Assembly (NCBI GenBank): GCA_041674345.1
Contig: JBAYVY010000033.1
Coordinates: forward strand, 1 to 17,436
Source of the DNA: JBAYVY01 sp041674345
GTDB taxonomy: Bacteria; Planctomycetota; Phycisphaerae; Phycisphaerales; Zrk34
Length of the DNA stretch: 17,436 bases
Reading direction: 5' to 3'
Part shown: one piece after another, positions 1 to 7,767 of the stretch
Layout: each line of letters begins with the position of its first letter
Numbering within the stretch: position 1 is the first letter of the stretch
Made by a program: the position numbers and the translations under genes
Notes under the pieces: generated by a model
Told to the model about the DNA's origin: nothing
What the model saw: the letters and a program-made list of their open reading frames with translations, nothing else
The model's database searches: none

Positions 1-46
1 GGGGCGTTTACTTCCGGGGGGTGAGGCATCAGTTGCGATTAGTTGA
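1..46 (+). other. possible 3' end of an upstream gene
   Basis: Two + frames are open from the left edge and close just before the first full gene: one ends with TGA at 22-24 and the other with TGA at 44-46. Either could be the tail of an upstream operon member. Too little is visible to choose between them or to name a product. Confidence 0.25.
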
Positions 47-53
47 GCGAACC

Positions 54-2606
54 ATGATGAAACGATGGCGGCGAGCGGCGAGGGCCGGCGTGTGGATGGT
101 CGTTGTCGCGTTGTTTTGTGCGACGAGCGGCGTGAGTTGGGGACAGGAAACGGGAGAGATACGAGGCAGCGCGACGGGGGGCGGGATGGGGATGCTGATG
201 CCGGGCCGGTGGGGTTTGGTGCAGACGAGTGTGGCGAATGATACGGGGAGTGATTCGGAATATCGGGTGGTGTGGTGGTTTGCGAATCAGCCGGGCCGGC
301 AGTTTGTGAGAAAGGTTTGGGTGCCGGCGGGATGTGTGAGGCGGGTGGTCTGGCCGGTGCTGTATGAGGGGCGGGTTGAGGCGAAGTCGAACGGCGTGGA
401 CGGATCGGTGCGACTTCTGGCCGCGGGACAGGATCGGCAGTTGGGATCGTCGCCGAGTCTGATGATGGTTTCGGATGAGCAGTGGATGACGGCTGCGATC
501 ACGGGGGAAACGGACGCGACGATCAACGGGATCGCGGCGTTGCGGGAGGTGGTGGGACTGGGCAAGCGATTGGCGTATCCGGGCGATCCGTCGCATCAGT
601 TGCCCCGGACGGCGGCGGGCTGGGATTCGGCGGACATGGTGGTTTTCGCACGGAAGGATTTGCGATTGGACCCGGCGCAGCGTCGTGCGTTGCGGCAGTG
701 GATACACAGCGGGGGCACGGCGTGGGTGATGCTGGACCAGGTGGAGACGGGGGCGTTGAACGAGTGGCTGGGCGATGACGCGCCGCTGACGGAGGTGGAT
801 CGCGTGGGATTGACGCGAGCGCAATTGGCCCCCGGAAACGCCCCCGGAAGTGGTCCCGGAAACGCCACCGGAAGCGGGACCGGAAGTGGGACCATGCGGG
901 CGGAAGCCCGCACGCCACGTGGTTTGCGGGATGAGACGGTGGTGAGTGAGGTGCCGATGACGTTGGTGCGTGTGTTGGCGGAAGCGGGGGACGGATGGGA
1001 GCGGGTGTTGACGGCGGGCGACTGGCCGGGTGTGGTTGAGCGTCGGGTGGGCGCGGGGCGGGTGATCGTATCGACGATTGACGCGCGAGCATGGACGGAT
1101 GCGAGGGCGGAGGAGGCGGCGACGGCGATGGCGCGCGCGGTGTACCCGGATCACAGCGGCGCGGATCAGATGAGGGTGGATGCGAAGACGGCGGATCATT
1201 TCGTCAACAGCCGGATCGGATATGAAGTGGCGGGGCGGTCGGTGATCGCGGCGGTGCTGGGGTTGTACCTGGCGCTGTTCGCGGCGGTGGGCTGGATGCA
1301 GTGGCGCAAGGGCCGGGCGGAAGCGGCGGTGGGATTCGGACTGGCGATGGCGGCGGTCGCGGCGGGGGCGTTGGTGGTGATCGGTTACGCGCAACGGGGC
1401 AAGGTGAAGGCGACCGATGCGTCGCTGCAACTGGTGAGCGTGGAATCGGAGGATGGGGCGACCGGGGCGCTGGTGCGCGGGCGGATGGTGCTGTTCGCGC
1501 CGTTCGCGCGGACGGCGGCGCTGCGCAGTGAACAGGGCGGCTGGGCGTGGCCGGTCGGTCGCGGCGACGGCGGGATTCGCCGGTTGGTGTGGACCGATCT
1601 GGATACGTGGAGTTGGCAGGAATTGAAGATCGACGGGGGATCGAGCCAGCCGATGGATTTTCAGATGCGGGTGACGCTGGACCGTCCGGTGTCGCTGCGG
1701 TGGCGGGTGGATGAGCGGGGATTGGTCGCGGCGTTGCCGGTTGGCGAATCGCAGCGTTGGCAGGACATGGTGCTGGTGACGGATCGCGCGGTGTGCGCGG
1801 TGACGGAGTATGTGAGGAGCGATGGCGTGAGCGAGTTGCGCATCGGGCCGGACGGCGTGCTGCCGCGGGGCAATCTTGTGGGCGGCGGCGTGATGACGCA
1901 GACGCAGCGTGAGCGCAACGGCGTGCTGACGGCGATCGCGGGCGGCGCGGGTCGGTCGCGCGGGTCGGAGCCGATGGTGCTGGGCTGGGGCGAATTGATC
2001 GACGACGGGTTGCATGATGACGCGGAGGTATTGCGGCGGGGTTCATCGTTGTGGCTGATGCCGCTGCGGCTGACGAGGCCGGCGGCGGGTCAGCGCGTGA
2101 CGCTGCCCTGGCCGGTGGTGCGGATGCGGTCGGTGCGGAACGCGGGGGGGATGATGTCGGGCATGGTTTACAACGAGCGGGACGGGGAGTTTTTGAAGAT
2201 ATCGCTGCCGGGATCGTTCGTGGGACGATTCACCGCGCCGGCGGAGGTTGGGCCGCTGCGGTTGGACGGCGCGACGCTGGTGCTGGGCATCACGGCGATC
2301 GGTCGGCCTGTGCGGATATTGAATATCGATGGCGGTAAGCACGAGGAACTGGCGAAACTGGACAGCCCCGACGGCGCGTATCGGATCGCGCTGCCGGTGG
2401 AGCGATTGACGATGCGCGACGGCGCGGTGACGCTGGCGGTGGACGTCGGCAACCTGGCCGACATGTCGCGGGCGATCGAAAACCAATCGTCGATGTGGCA
2501 GATTCAGCAACTGGGATTGGAATTGCGGGGAATCAGGGACCAGGGGCGAGGGGCGAGGGCAAAGAACCCCTCGTCCCCGGTCCCTCACCCCTCGCCCCTT
2601 CCTTGA
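54..2606 (+). CDS. large secreted/membrane-anchored protein of an ABC export operon
   Basis: I do not recognise a named family. I chose the ATG at 54 (850 aa) because it begins a clear signal peptide: MMKRWRRAAR, then a hydrophobic stretch to about residue 28, then SWG-Q. The frame is open further upstream, with a GTG at 21. After an extracytoplasmic region of about 370 residues come two predicted membrane helices (about 396-416 and 425-446), then about 400 residues predicted outside. Residues 190-250 (FARKDLRLDPAQRRALRQWI, then a GG turn) resemble the DUF4159/GATase-like folds often found in planctomycete ABC operons. The ABC ATPase starts 10 nt after the stop, so co-transcription and a role with that exporter are likely. 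Two stretches are odd: residues 259-290 come from a 12-bp tandem repeat plus a hairpin, and the last 20 or so residues come from a palindromic repeat. Confidence 0.8.
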   Translation: MMKRWRRAARAGVWMVVVALFCATSGVSWGQETGEIRGSATGGGMGMLMPGRWGLVQTSVANDTGSDSEYRVVWWFANQPGRQFVRKVWVPAGCVRRVVWPVLYEGRVEAKSNGVDGSVRLLAAGQDRQLGSSPSLMMVSDEQWMTAAITGETDATINGIAALREVVGLGKRLAYPGDPSHQLPRTAAGWDSADMVVFARKDLRLDPAQRRALRQWIHSGGTAWVMLDQVETGALNEWLGDDAPLTEVDRVGLTRAQLAPGNAPGSGPGNATGSGTGSGTMRAEARTPRGLRDETVVSEVPMTLVRVLAEAGDGWERVLTAGDWPGVVERRVGAGRVIVSTIDARAWTDARAEEAATAMARAVYPDHSGADQMRVDAKTADHFVNSRIGYEVAGRSVIAAVLGLYLALFAAVGWMQWRKGRAEAAVGFGLAMAAVAAGALVVIGYAQRGKVKATDASLQLVSVESEDGATGALVRGRMVLFAPFARTAALRSEQGGWAWPVGRGDGGIRRLVWTDLDTWSWQELKIDGGSSQPMDFQMRVTLDRPVSLRWRVDERGLVAALPVGESQRWQDMVLVTDRAVCAVTEYVRSDGVSELRIGPDGVLPRGNLVGGGVMTQTQRERNGVLTAIAGGAGRSRGSEPMVLGWGELIDDGLHDDAEVLRRGSSLWLMPLRLTRPAAGQRVTLPWPVVRMRSVRNAGGMMSGMVYNERDGEFLKISLPGSFVGRFTAPAEVGPLRLDGATLVLGITAIGRPVRILNIDGGKHEELAKLDSPDGAYRIALPVERLTMRDGAVTLAVDVGNLADMSRAIENQSSMWQIQQLGLELRGIRDQGRGARAKNPSSPVPHPSPLP
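828..912 (+). repeat. in-frame 12-bp tandem repeat followed by a perfect hairpin, inside a gene
   Basis: Five complete units of 12 bp plus a half unit run from 828 to 893, each centred on CCGGAA (for example GCCCCCGGAAAC, GCCACCGGAAGC). Each is four codons, giving a Gly/Ser/Pro-rich linker of APGN/APGS/GPGN/ATGS/GTGS type. Directly after it, TGCGGGC (895-901) pairs perfectly with GCCCGCA (906-912) around the loop GGAA. Because the period is a multiple of three, copy number can change without breaking the frame. Confidence 0.8.
2536..2603 (+). repeat. GGGGCGA-type palindromic repeat overlapping a stop codon
   Basis: The left arm (2536-2559) contains GGGACCAGGGGCGAGGGG and the right arm (2567-2603) contains its imperfect complement, CCCCTCGTCCCCGGTCCC, followed by more CCCCTCGCCCC-type units. 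The spacer is only CAAAGAA. The arms have a 7-bp internal period (AGGGGCG). The repeat supplies the last codons of the upstream gene, and its end lies 1 nt before the GAGGA ribosome-binding site of the ABC ATPase. Confidence 0.8.
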
Positions 2607-2616
2607 GGAAAACGTT

Positions 2617-3597
2617 ATGACCGGCAACGAACAACCGATGGTGAAAACGATTGGACTGACCAAACGCTTCGGCGACTTCGTCGCGCTCGACGCGCTGGAC
2701 CTGCACCTGAATCAGGGGCAGATACTCGGCTTCATCGGACCCAACGGCGCGGGCAAAACCACCACCATCCGCATCCTCGTCGGCTTGTCAAAACCCACCG
2801 GCGGACAGGCGTTCGTCAACGGCGTCGATTGCACGCGCGACACGCGCAAACTCAAACAGCTCGTCGGCTTCATGCCCGACACCTTCGGCGCGTACGACAA
2901 CATGCGCGTCCGCGAATACCTCGACTTCTTCGGGGCCGCGTTCAAAATCCCCCGCGCCCAACGCATCCATCGCGTCGATGAAGTGATGGAACTCACCGGC
3001 TCGACCTACATGAAGGACCGCTTCGTCGATGCCCTGTCGCACGGCATGAAACAGCGCGTCGGCGTGGCGCGCACGCTGCTGCACGACCCGCCGCTGCTGA
3101 TACTCGACGAACCGGCCAACGGCCTGGACCCCAACGCCCGCATCGAAATGCGCGAAATGCTCCTGCGACTGGCCGCGATGGGCAAAACCATCATCGTCAC
3201 CAGCCACATCCTCCCCGAGCTGTCCCGCATCTGCGACACCGTGGCGATCATCACGCAGGGCAAGCTGCGGGCGTTCGGCACGCTGGAGCAGATCATGCGC
3301 AGCATCAGCCAGCGACGCATCATCGAAGTGCAGATGACCGACACCGCGGAAACCGCCCGCATGGCCGACCTGCTCAAACGCACGCTCGACGACCAGGCCG
3401 ACGTTCGCGCCAGCCCGCAGGAGGCGATGGTCCGGTTCAGCACCGAAGCCGACGACGATTCGCTGGCGCAACTGCTGGGCATCGCGGTCGGCGAGGGCCT
3501 GAAAGTCGCGCAGTTCCATGAAGTCCCGCTGGACCTGGAAGACGCCTTCCTCGAAGTCACCGGCCTGGGCAAACGCGGACAAGGACCGGCGGACTGA
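2617..3597 (+). CDS. ABC transporter ATP-binding protein (ABC-2 export type)
   Basis: This is the nucleotide-binding subunit that hydrolyses ATP to drive the membrane permease encoded downstream. All key motifs are present: Walker A GPNGAGKT (residues 41-48), signature LSHGMKQ (140-146), Walker B LLILDE with the catalytic Glu at 165, and the switch His at 197 in TSHIL. The protein is 326 aa; a C-terminal extension after about residue 215 is usual for the CcmA/NatA-like group. The ATG at 2617 is preceded by GAGGA (2605-2609), which overlaps the stop of the previous gene, so translation is probably coupled. Substrate unknown. Its permease normally follows directly, but here a 460-bp element intervenes. 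Confidence 0.95.
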   Translation: MTGNEQPMVKTIGLTKRFGDFVALDALDLHLNQGQILGFIGPNGAGKTTTIRILVGLSKPTGGQAFVNGVDCTRDTRKLKQLVGFMPDTFGAYDNMRVREYLDFFGAAFKIPRAQRIHRVDEVMELTGSTYMKDRFVDALSHGMKQRVGVARTLLHDPPLLILDEPANGLDPNARIEMREMLLRLAAMGKTIIVTSHILPELSRICDTVAIITQGKLRAFGTLEQIMRSISQRRIIEVQMTDTAETARMADLLKRTLDDQADVRASPQEAMVRFSTEADDDSLAQLLGIAVGEGLKVAQFHEVPLDLEDAFLEVTGLGKRGQGPAD

Positions 3598-3605
3598 GGG
3601 CCGCA

Positions 3606-3644
3606 TTTCGTAATCGCAATCGTAATCGTGATCGTAATCGAAAA
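3606..3644 (+). repeat. left inverted arm of the four-helix-bundle cassette
   Basis: The arm is built from 6-bp units (CGTAAT, CGCAAT, CGTGAT) and starts TTTCGTAATCGCAATCG. The reverse complement of the right arm starts with the same 17 nt. The left arm has one more 6-bp unit than the right and one internal A/G difference. Confidence 0.9.
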
Positions 3645-3657
3645 CTTGAGCATACAG

Positions 3658-4023
3658 ATGACCCGTTTCAATCACGAAAAACTCGACGTTTACAAAGTCG
3701 CATTGGAATTCGTTGGATGGAGCGGCTTGCTCATCGACACAATGAACAACACTGAACGAAATACTTGCGATCATCTGGATCTCGCCGCGGTGTCGATTCT
3801 CTTGAACATCGCCGAAGGCAACGGCAAACGCGCGACAAGGGATCGACAACGATTTTTTGAAATTGCGCGGGGTTCCGCGATGGAGTGTGCTGCGTGCCTG
3901 GATGTGTTCACTACTCGAAAAAGAAAAGCGATGGAAGAAGTTGAACGAGGGAAAGAACTGCTGGTTCGGGTTGTTTCCATGTTGGTGAAGATGGCCCCGC
4001 CGACGGAGGGCTTGCGTGGATAG
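3658..4023 (+). CDS. four-helix-bundle protein, 23S rRNA IVP/S23 family
   Basis: The 121-aa protein has the family's usual length and hallmarks: an N-terminal F-x-HEKLDVYK-x-ALEF helix, then the conserved core ILLNIAEGNGKRATRDRQRF (about residues 47-66), and a FFEIARGSAMECAACLDV-type third helix. Family members were first described as the protein encoded in intervening sequences of 23S rRNA (TIGR02436). They form small helical bundles of unknown molecular role. I chose the ATG at 3658 because the frame upstream of it, including a GTG at 3628, runs through the left inverted arm. A short GAG lies 7 nt before the ATG. The gene is inserted within an ABC exporter operon in the same orientation. 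No recombinase is nearby. No function beyond the family can be claimed. Confidence 0.9.
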   Translation: MTRFNHEKLDVYKVALEFVGWSGLLIDTMNNTERNTCDHLDLAAVSILLNIAEGNGKRATRDRQRFFEIARGSAMECAACLDVFTTRKRKAMEEVERGKELLVRVVSMLVKMAPPTEGLRG

Positions 4024-4031
4024 CGGCGAGG

Positions 4032-4065
4032 TTTCGATCACGATCACGATTGCGATTACGAAAAA
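4032..4065 (+). repeat. right inverted arm of the four-helix-bundle cassette
   Basis: TTTCGATCACGATCACG followed by ATTGCGATTACGAAAAA. This is the reverse complement of the left arm apart from one mismatch and one missing 6-bp unit. It ends 11 nt before the permease start codon and has displaced any obvious ribosome-binding site there. Confidence 0.9.
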
Positions 4066-4076
4066 GATATTCATCT

Positions 4077-5750
4077 ATGATTTCCAATCCCATCATTCGA
4101 CGCGAACTGTTCGGCATGTTGCGCCGGCCCCAGACGCTGGGCATCTTCGTCGCCATGATCGCCTTGCTCGCCCTCGCCGTCGTCGCCCTCTGGCCCGACA
4201 GCGCCGTGGTCGCCCTCGACGGACGCACCGCGCAACAGGTGTTCGGCGTCTTCACCTACGGCCTGCTCGTCTGCCTCCTCATGAGCGTCCCCGCCTTCCC
4301 CGCCACCGCCATCGTCAACGAACGCAACAGCGGAACCCTCGCGCTCCTGCTCACCAGCCCGCTGTCCGGTTCCCAAATCCTCGTCGGCAAGGTCAGTGCC
4401 GTCATCGGCTTCGTCGGCGCGCTGCTCGCGCTGTCGCTGCCGGGGGCCGTCGCCTGTTTCGTCATGGGCGGCATCGACATCTCCCAGATTCTCGCCGTGT
4501 ACGCCGTGCTCGCACTCACCGCCGTGCAATACGCCGTGATCGGCCTGCTGGTCTCCAGCTACGTCCGCTCCGCCGACGCCGCACTTCGCATGACCTACAT
4601 GCTGGTGCTGCTGCTGTCGGTCATGGTCCTCGGCCCCTACAAACTCCTTCAAGGCCAACTTCCGGCGCTGTTCAACGAACCGCTGACCTGGCTTTATTGC
4701 GTCTCGCCGATCCCCGCGATCACCCAGATACTCGGCAGCCGCGACCTCGGCTCGCTCGGCTACGTCGCCCAGTTCAACGCCACGTTCCGCTATGTCGTGA
4801 TGAGCGGCCTGAGCATCTTCCTCTGCACCGCGTGGCTGGCCGCCCGCCTCCAGCCCCGCCTGCTGGATCGTTCCCGCGCCACCGGCAAAATCACCGATGA
4901 ACGATCGCGCGGCACGCAAGTCTTCCGTCGCATCATGTTCCTCTGGTTCTTCGATCCGCAACGACGCAGCGGCGCGATCGGCGACTTCACCAATCCCGTC
5001 ATGGTCAAAGAGTTCCGCACCCGCGCCCTGGGCCGCTCCCACTGGATGATGCGCCTCATCGGCGCGTGCATGATCGTCTCCCTCGCCCTCGCCCTGGCCG
5101 CCAGCACCTGGGCCGCGACGCAACCCGACAAGCTCGGCTACCTCGGCGGCGTGCTGGTCATCTTCCAGATGGCGCTGGTCCTGCTGATGACCCCCGCGTT
5201 GTCCGCCGGCCTCATCAGCTCCGAAATCGAATCACGCGGATGGCAACTGCTCCAGGTCACCCGCCTCAGCCCCCTGCGCATCATCGTCGGCAAACTGCTC
5301 AGCGTCGCGTGGACGCTGGCCATGCTGCTGGCGGCCACGATTCCCGGCTACGTCGTCCTGCTCGTCATCGACGCCGGTTACGCCGATCGCGTCGTCAATG
5401 TGCTGGTCTGCCTCGTGCTGTCCGCGGTGTTCGCCCTGTCGCTCGGCGCGGCATGCTCGTCGATCTTCCGCCGCACCGCCGTCGCCACCGCCGTCGCCTA
5501 CCTGCTCATCATCGCCATGTCCGTCGGCACACTCGTCTTCTGGCTGGGCCAGGGCGTGCTGTTCGGCGAAGGACTCGTGGCGAAGGTGCTGACGATCAGC
5601 CCCGTCGCCGCCGCGCTGGCCGCGATGCGAATGCCCGGCTTCGAGCAATACCCCATCGTGCAATCGCACTGGATACTCATCGCAACCCTCACCGTGCTTT
5701 GCGTGCTGACCCTCTGGGCACGCGTCCGCATGCTCTGCCGACCGGATTGA
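4077..5750 (+). CDS. ABC-2 type permease with two homologous halves
   Basis: This 557-aa polytopic membrane protein is the likely translocation subunit for the ATPase at 2617-3597. About a dozen hydrophobic segments fall into two sets, separated by a cytoplasmic stretch near residues 260-305. Each half carries the same loop pattern: RNSGTLALLLTSPLSGSQIL-VGK in the first and ESRGWQLLQVTRLSPLRII-VGK in the second. Each half also begins with a related N-P-x-x-x-(R/K)-E motif (SNPIIRREL and NPVMVKEF). This points to a duplicated, fused permease that may work as a pseudo-dimer. The ATG at 4077 was chosen because codons before it lie in the inverted arm. The Shine-Dalgarno is weak, so expression may depend on upstream translation. 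Confidence 0.9.
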   Translation: MISNPIIRRELFGMLRRPQTLGIFVAMIALLALAVVALWPDSAVVALDGRTAQQVFGVFTYGLLVCLLMSVPAFPATAIVNERNSGTLALLLTSPLSGSQILVGKVSAVIGFVGALLALSLPGAVACFVMGGIDISQILAVYAVLALTAVQYAVIGLLVSSYVRSADAALRMTYMLVLLLSVMVLGPYKLLQGQLPALFNEPLTWLYCVSPIPAITQILGSRDLGSLGYVAQFNATFRYVVMSGLSIFLCTAWLAARLQPRLLDRSRATGKITDERSRGTQVFRRIMFLWFFDPQRRSGAIGDFTNPVMVKEFRTRALGRSHWMMRLIGACMIVSLALALAASTWAATQPDKLGYLGGVLVIFQMALVLLMTPALSAGLISSEIESRGWQLLQVTRLSPLRIIVGKLLSVAWTLAMLLAATIPGYVVLLVIDAGYADRVVNVLVCLVLSAVFALSLGAACSSIFRRTAVATAVAYLLIIAMSVGTLVFWLGQGVLFGEGLVAKVLTISPVAAALAAMRMPGFEQYPIVQSHWILIATLTVLCVLTLWARVRMLCRPD

Positions 5751-5756
5751 ACCGAC

Positions 5757-7547
5757 ATGAATCACCGCATTCAACGATATGTCTGTGTATTGATCGTCTC
5801 GCTGGCTCTGTGGTGCGGCGTGACATCGGCGCGGGCCGCTGAGGCGCTGGCTGCATCGGATGACCCGATGGCCGCCGATGTGTTGTTCGCCGTGCCACAA
5901 CCCGCGCCGATCATCGAACCGGCCCAGATCGAAGCCCTCGCCAAAGCCGCCCGGCAACCCGATCAGGAAACGCGCCTCGCGGTGCTTCAAGCCATCGGCG
6001 AACACCACTTCACCCAACTGGCCGATGCCGTGAAATCATTGCTCAACGACGACCGCCCGCTGGTCCGCGCCGCCGCCGTGCAGACCGCCGAGCAACTGAA
6101 ACTCACCGACACCGCCGCGACGATGCGACCCTGGCTCACGAGCGTCGAACCGAAATCCATCGAACAGATCAACCTGCTATTGGCCGTCGATCACGCGCTG
6201 GCGACGTTCGGCGATCACGAATCCCAGGCCGCATGGCTGGTGCGTATCAAGGACGCCCATCGCCCGACATCGCTGCGCGTCAGCGCGCTGCGTGCGCTTG
6301 CTGAGACTCACGTGGGTTTCCCCGCCGAGGTGATCGCCGCCGCGACCGATCCCAGCCAGCCCGCCGAGGCACGTCTTGCCGCCGCTGATGTCATCGCCAC
6401 CTGCGGCCACCTGGTCGGTTTTGATCGATCCGGCGAACTGTTCGCACCCTACGACAAGCTGCTGGCCGGTTCGCTGATCGACCGGCTGGTCGCCGCGCGC
6501 ATGTTGACCGGGGAAGGCGTGCCTGCCGCCTTACCGCTGCTTCAGCGCGCCGCCACCGACGCCGAACCCGCCGTGCGGGCCATCGCGCTGACCGAACTGA
6601 AGCGGCGGGGGGGCGACGCGCTGACACTGCCCATCATCGAAGCATCGCTGAAATCCGACGACCCGAAAGTCCGGCTTCTCGCCATCGAAGGTCTGCCGTT
6701 GCATCCGGTCGCGCAAAGCGTCGATCTGGCGACGGCAGCCCTGTCCGATGAACACCCCGACAATCGCACCGCCGCCCGCGCCTCGCTTCGGTCACTGGCG
6801 CAAACCCCCGCGCTCGATCAGCAGATTCGGCAGATGTTGCAACGTGAACTGGCCGGCGATGACGCGGTGAAACTGCCGTGGGGTCGCGCCGAGCAGTTGG
6901 CATTGCTGGCGCGCGATCTGGATGACAAGCCGTCCGCCGAATCGCTGACGAAGTTGCTGCGTCACGACCGCGTGGAAGTGGTCGTCGCAACGGTCAAGGC
7001 GCTTCGCCGGCTGGACGTGCCGTCCACCCGCGAGGCGGTGTTGTCGCTGTTGAAAACCATGATCGCACAGATGGAAGACAAGCAGAAAGTGAACGACCCC
7101 CAACGCGAGATTTGCCGCCAGGCGGCGATGACGCTGGGCGTGTGGCGGATGTCCGGGGGTGAGGCCGATGCGACCCTTCGCCGGGCGATCCCCAAGGAGC
7201 ATCCGATGGGCCAGGCGCGCTCCGCGGCCATCTGGGCGCTGGGGCTGATTCACGAGGGTCGGTACAACGCGGCCCTGGCCGGGCCGCTGATCGGTCGCAT
7301 CAACGACAACGCGGGCATGATGCCCGAAAGCGAAGATGTGCGATTGGCCGGCGTGGTGGCGCTGGGGCGGATGAAGAGTGAAAAATCGCTGGACATTTTG
7401 CGGAAATACCGGGAAACGAATCAGGACACGGATTCGATCCGGTATGCCGCGTGGTGGGCGGTCGGCCACATCACCGGCCAAACGACCGAAGCCCCGGCGG
7501 TCCAGGCGGGCCGGGTCCGCGTGCGGTTCCTCTCGCCGGCGCGATGA
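5757..7547 (+). CDS. secreted HEAT-repeat protein
   Basis: This 596-aa protein begins with a signal peptide (MNHRIQRYVCVL, hydrophobic core, cleavage near SARA-A at about residue 27). The rest is a series of paired-helix repeats with the HEAT/PBS-lyase pattern, such as DDRPLVRAAAVQTAEQL, DAEPAVRAIALTELKRRG, DDPKVRLLAIEGL and RSAAIWALGLIHEGRYN. Such solenoids are protein-binding scaffolds; no catalytic motif is visible. It starts 6 nt after the permease stop with no clear ribosome-binding site, so it is probably translated as the last member of the exporter operon. A role as an extracytoplasmic partner of the exporter is inference. No named family can be assigned. Confidence 0.85.
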   Translation: MNHRIQRYVCVLIVSLALWCGVTSARAAEALAASDDPMAADVLFAVPQPAPIIEPAQIEALAKAARQPDQETRLAVLQAIGEHHFTQLADAVKSLLNDDRPLVRAAAVQTAEQLKLTDTAATMRPWLTSVEPKSIEQINLLLAVDHALATFGDHESQAAWLVRIKDAHRPTSLRVSALRALAETHVGFPAEVIAAATDPSQPAEARLAAADVIATCGHLVGFDRSGELFAPYDKLLAGSLIDRLVAARMLTGEGVPAALPLLQRAATDAEPAVRAIALTELKRRGGDALTLPIIEASLKSDDPKVRLLAIEGLPLHPVAQSVDLATAALSDEHPDNRTAARASLRSLAQTPALDQQIRQMLQRELAGDDAVKLPWGRAEQLALLARDLDDKPSAESLTKLLRHDRVEVVVATVKALRRLDVPSTREAVLSLLKTMIAQMEDKQKVNDPQREICRQAAMTLGVWRMSGGEADATLRRAIPKEHPMGQARSAAIWALGLIHEGRYNAALAGPLIGRINDNAGMMPESEDVRLAGVVALGRMKSEKSLDILRKYRETNQDTDSIRYAAWWAVGHITGQTTEAPAVQAGRVRVRFLSPAR

Positions 7548-7607
7548 CAGGGCCATCGCACGTTGCTGTTGCTCACGATCAGATGAGAAGCGGACGTCGC
7601 GCGACTC

Positions 7608-7629
7608 CCCGCCCGCTAAAGCGGGCGGG
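7608..7629 (+). repeat. perfect 9-bp GC-rich hairpin after the HEAT gene
   Basis: CCCGCCCGC (7608-7616), loop TAAA, GCGGGCGGG (7621-7629). No T-run follows, so it is not a classic intrinsic terminator. It could be a dispersed REP-like hairpin or an mRNA 3'-end stabiliser. The rest of 7548-7672 shows no gene. Confidence 0.6.
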
Positions 7630-7672
7630 CCGAGTTATCCGCTGGGTCGTCGCGTGGTGGTTCGCGGAGCGG

Positions 7673-7678
7673 TACAAT
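7673..7678 (+). promoter_or_regulatory. possible -10 box of the tRNA-Arg promoter
   Basis: TACAAT lies 13 nt upstream of the mature tRNA 5' end, a plausible distance for a short leader. No convincing -35 hexamer is seen 16-18 nt upstream of it. Confidence 0.4.
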
Positions 7679-7691
7679 TGCACACCAACCC

Positions 7692-7765
7692 GTCCCCGTA
7701 GCTCAGTTGGATAGAGCACTGGTTTCCTAAACCGGAGGTCACAGGTTCGAGTCCTGTCGGGGATG
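7692..7765 (+). tRNA. tRNA-Arg (anticodon CCT)
   Basis: This folds as a complete cloverleaf that decodes AGG. The acceptor stem GTCCCCG pairs with CGGGGAT (first pair G-U), followed by T8-A9 and the D stem GCTC/GAGC. The anticodon stem CTGGT pairs with ACCGG around the loop TTCCTAA, with CCT at 7726-7728. The T arm is ACAGG-TTCGAGT-CCTGT, and the discriminator base is G at 7765. The 3' CCA is not encoded and must be added after transcription. A palindromic repeat starts 3 nt downstream. Confidence 0.95.
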
Positions 7766-7767
7766 TT

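Larger units (their letters stand above)
3606..4065 (+). mobile_element. four-helix-bundle gene cassette bounded by inverted repeats (putative IVS-like element)
   Basis: A single small gene is enclosed by inverted arms at 3606-3644 and 4032-4065. The cassette sits between an ABC ATPase and its permease, an operon position where these genes are normally adjacent, which points to insertion. It encodes no transposase or recombinase, so any mobility would need a partner in trans or another mechanism. Known intervening sequences (IVS) in bacterial 23S rRNA have the same plan, with inverted ends forming a stem and an internal ORF of this protein family. The comparison is inference. Confidence 0.6.

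Noticed and set aside
39..2015. 658-codon open frame on the minus strand
   Set aside because: It is the antisense shadow of the first gene. Its product is Arg/His/Pro-rich without domains, as expected opposite G-rich codons.
5066..5842. 258-codon + frame inside the permease
   Set aside because: Arg/His/Pro-rich alternate frame of a membrane protein gene; a typical high-GC shadow.
7378..7714. Small + strand ORFs overlapping the HEAT gene end and the tRNA
   Set aside because: They share sequence with the HEAT gene in other frames and run into the tRNA. No ribosome-binding site or domain.
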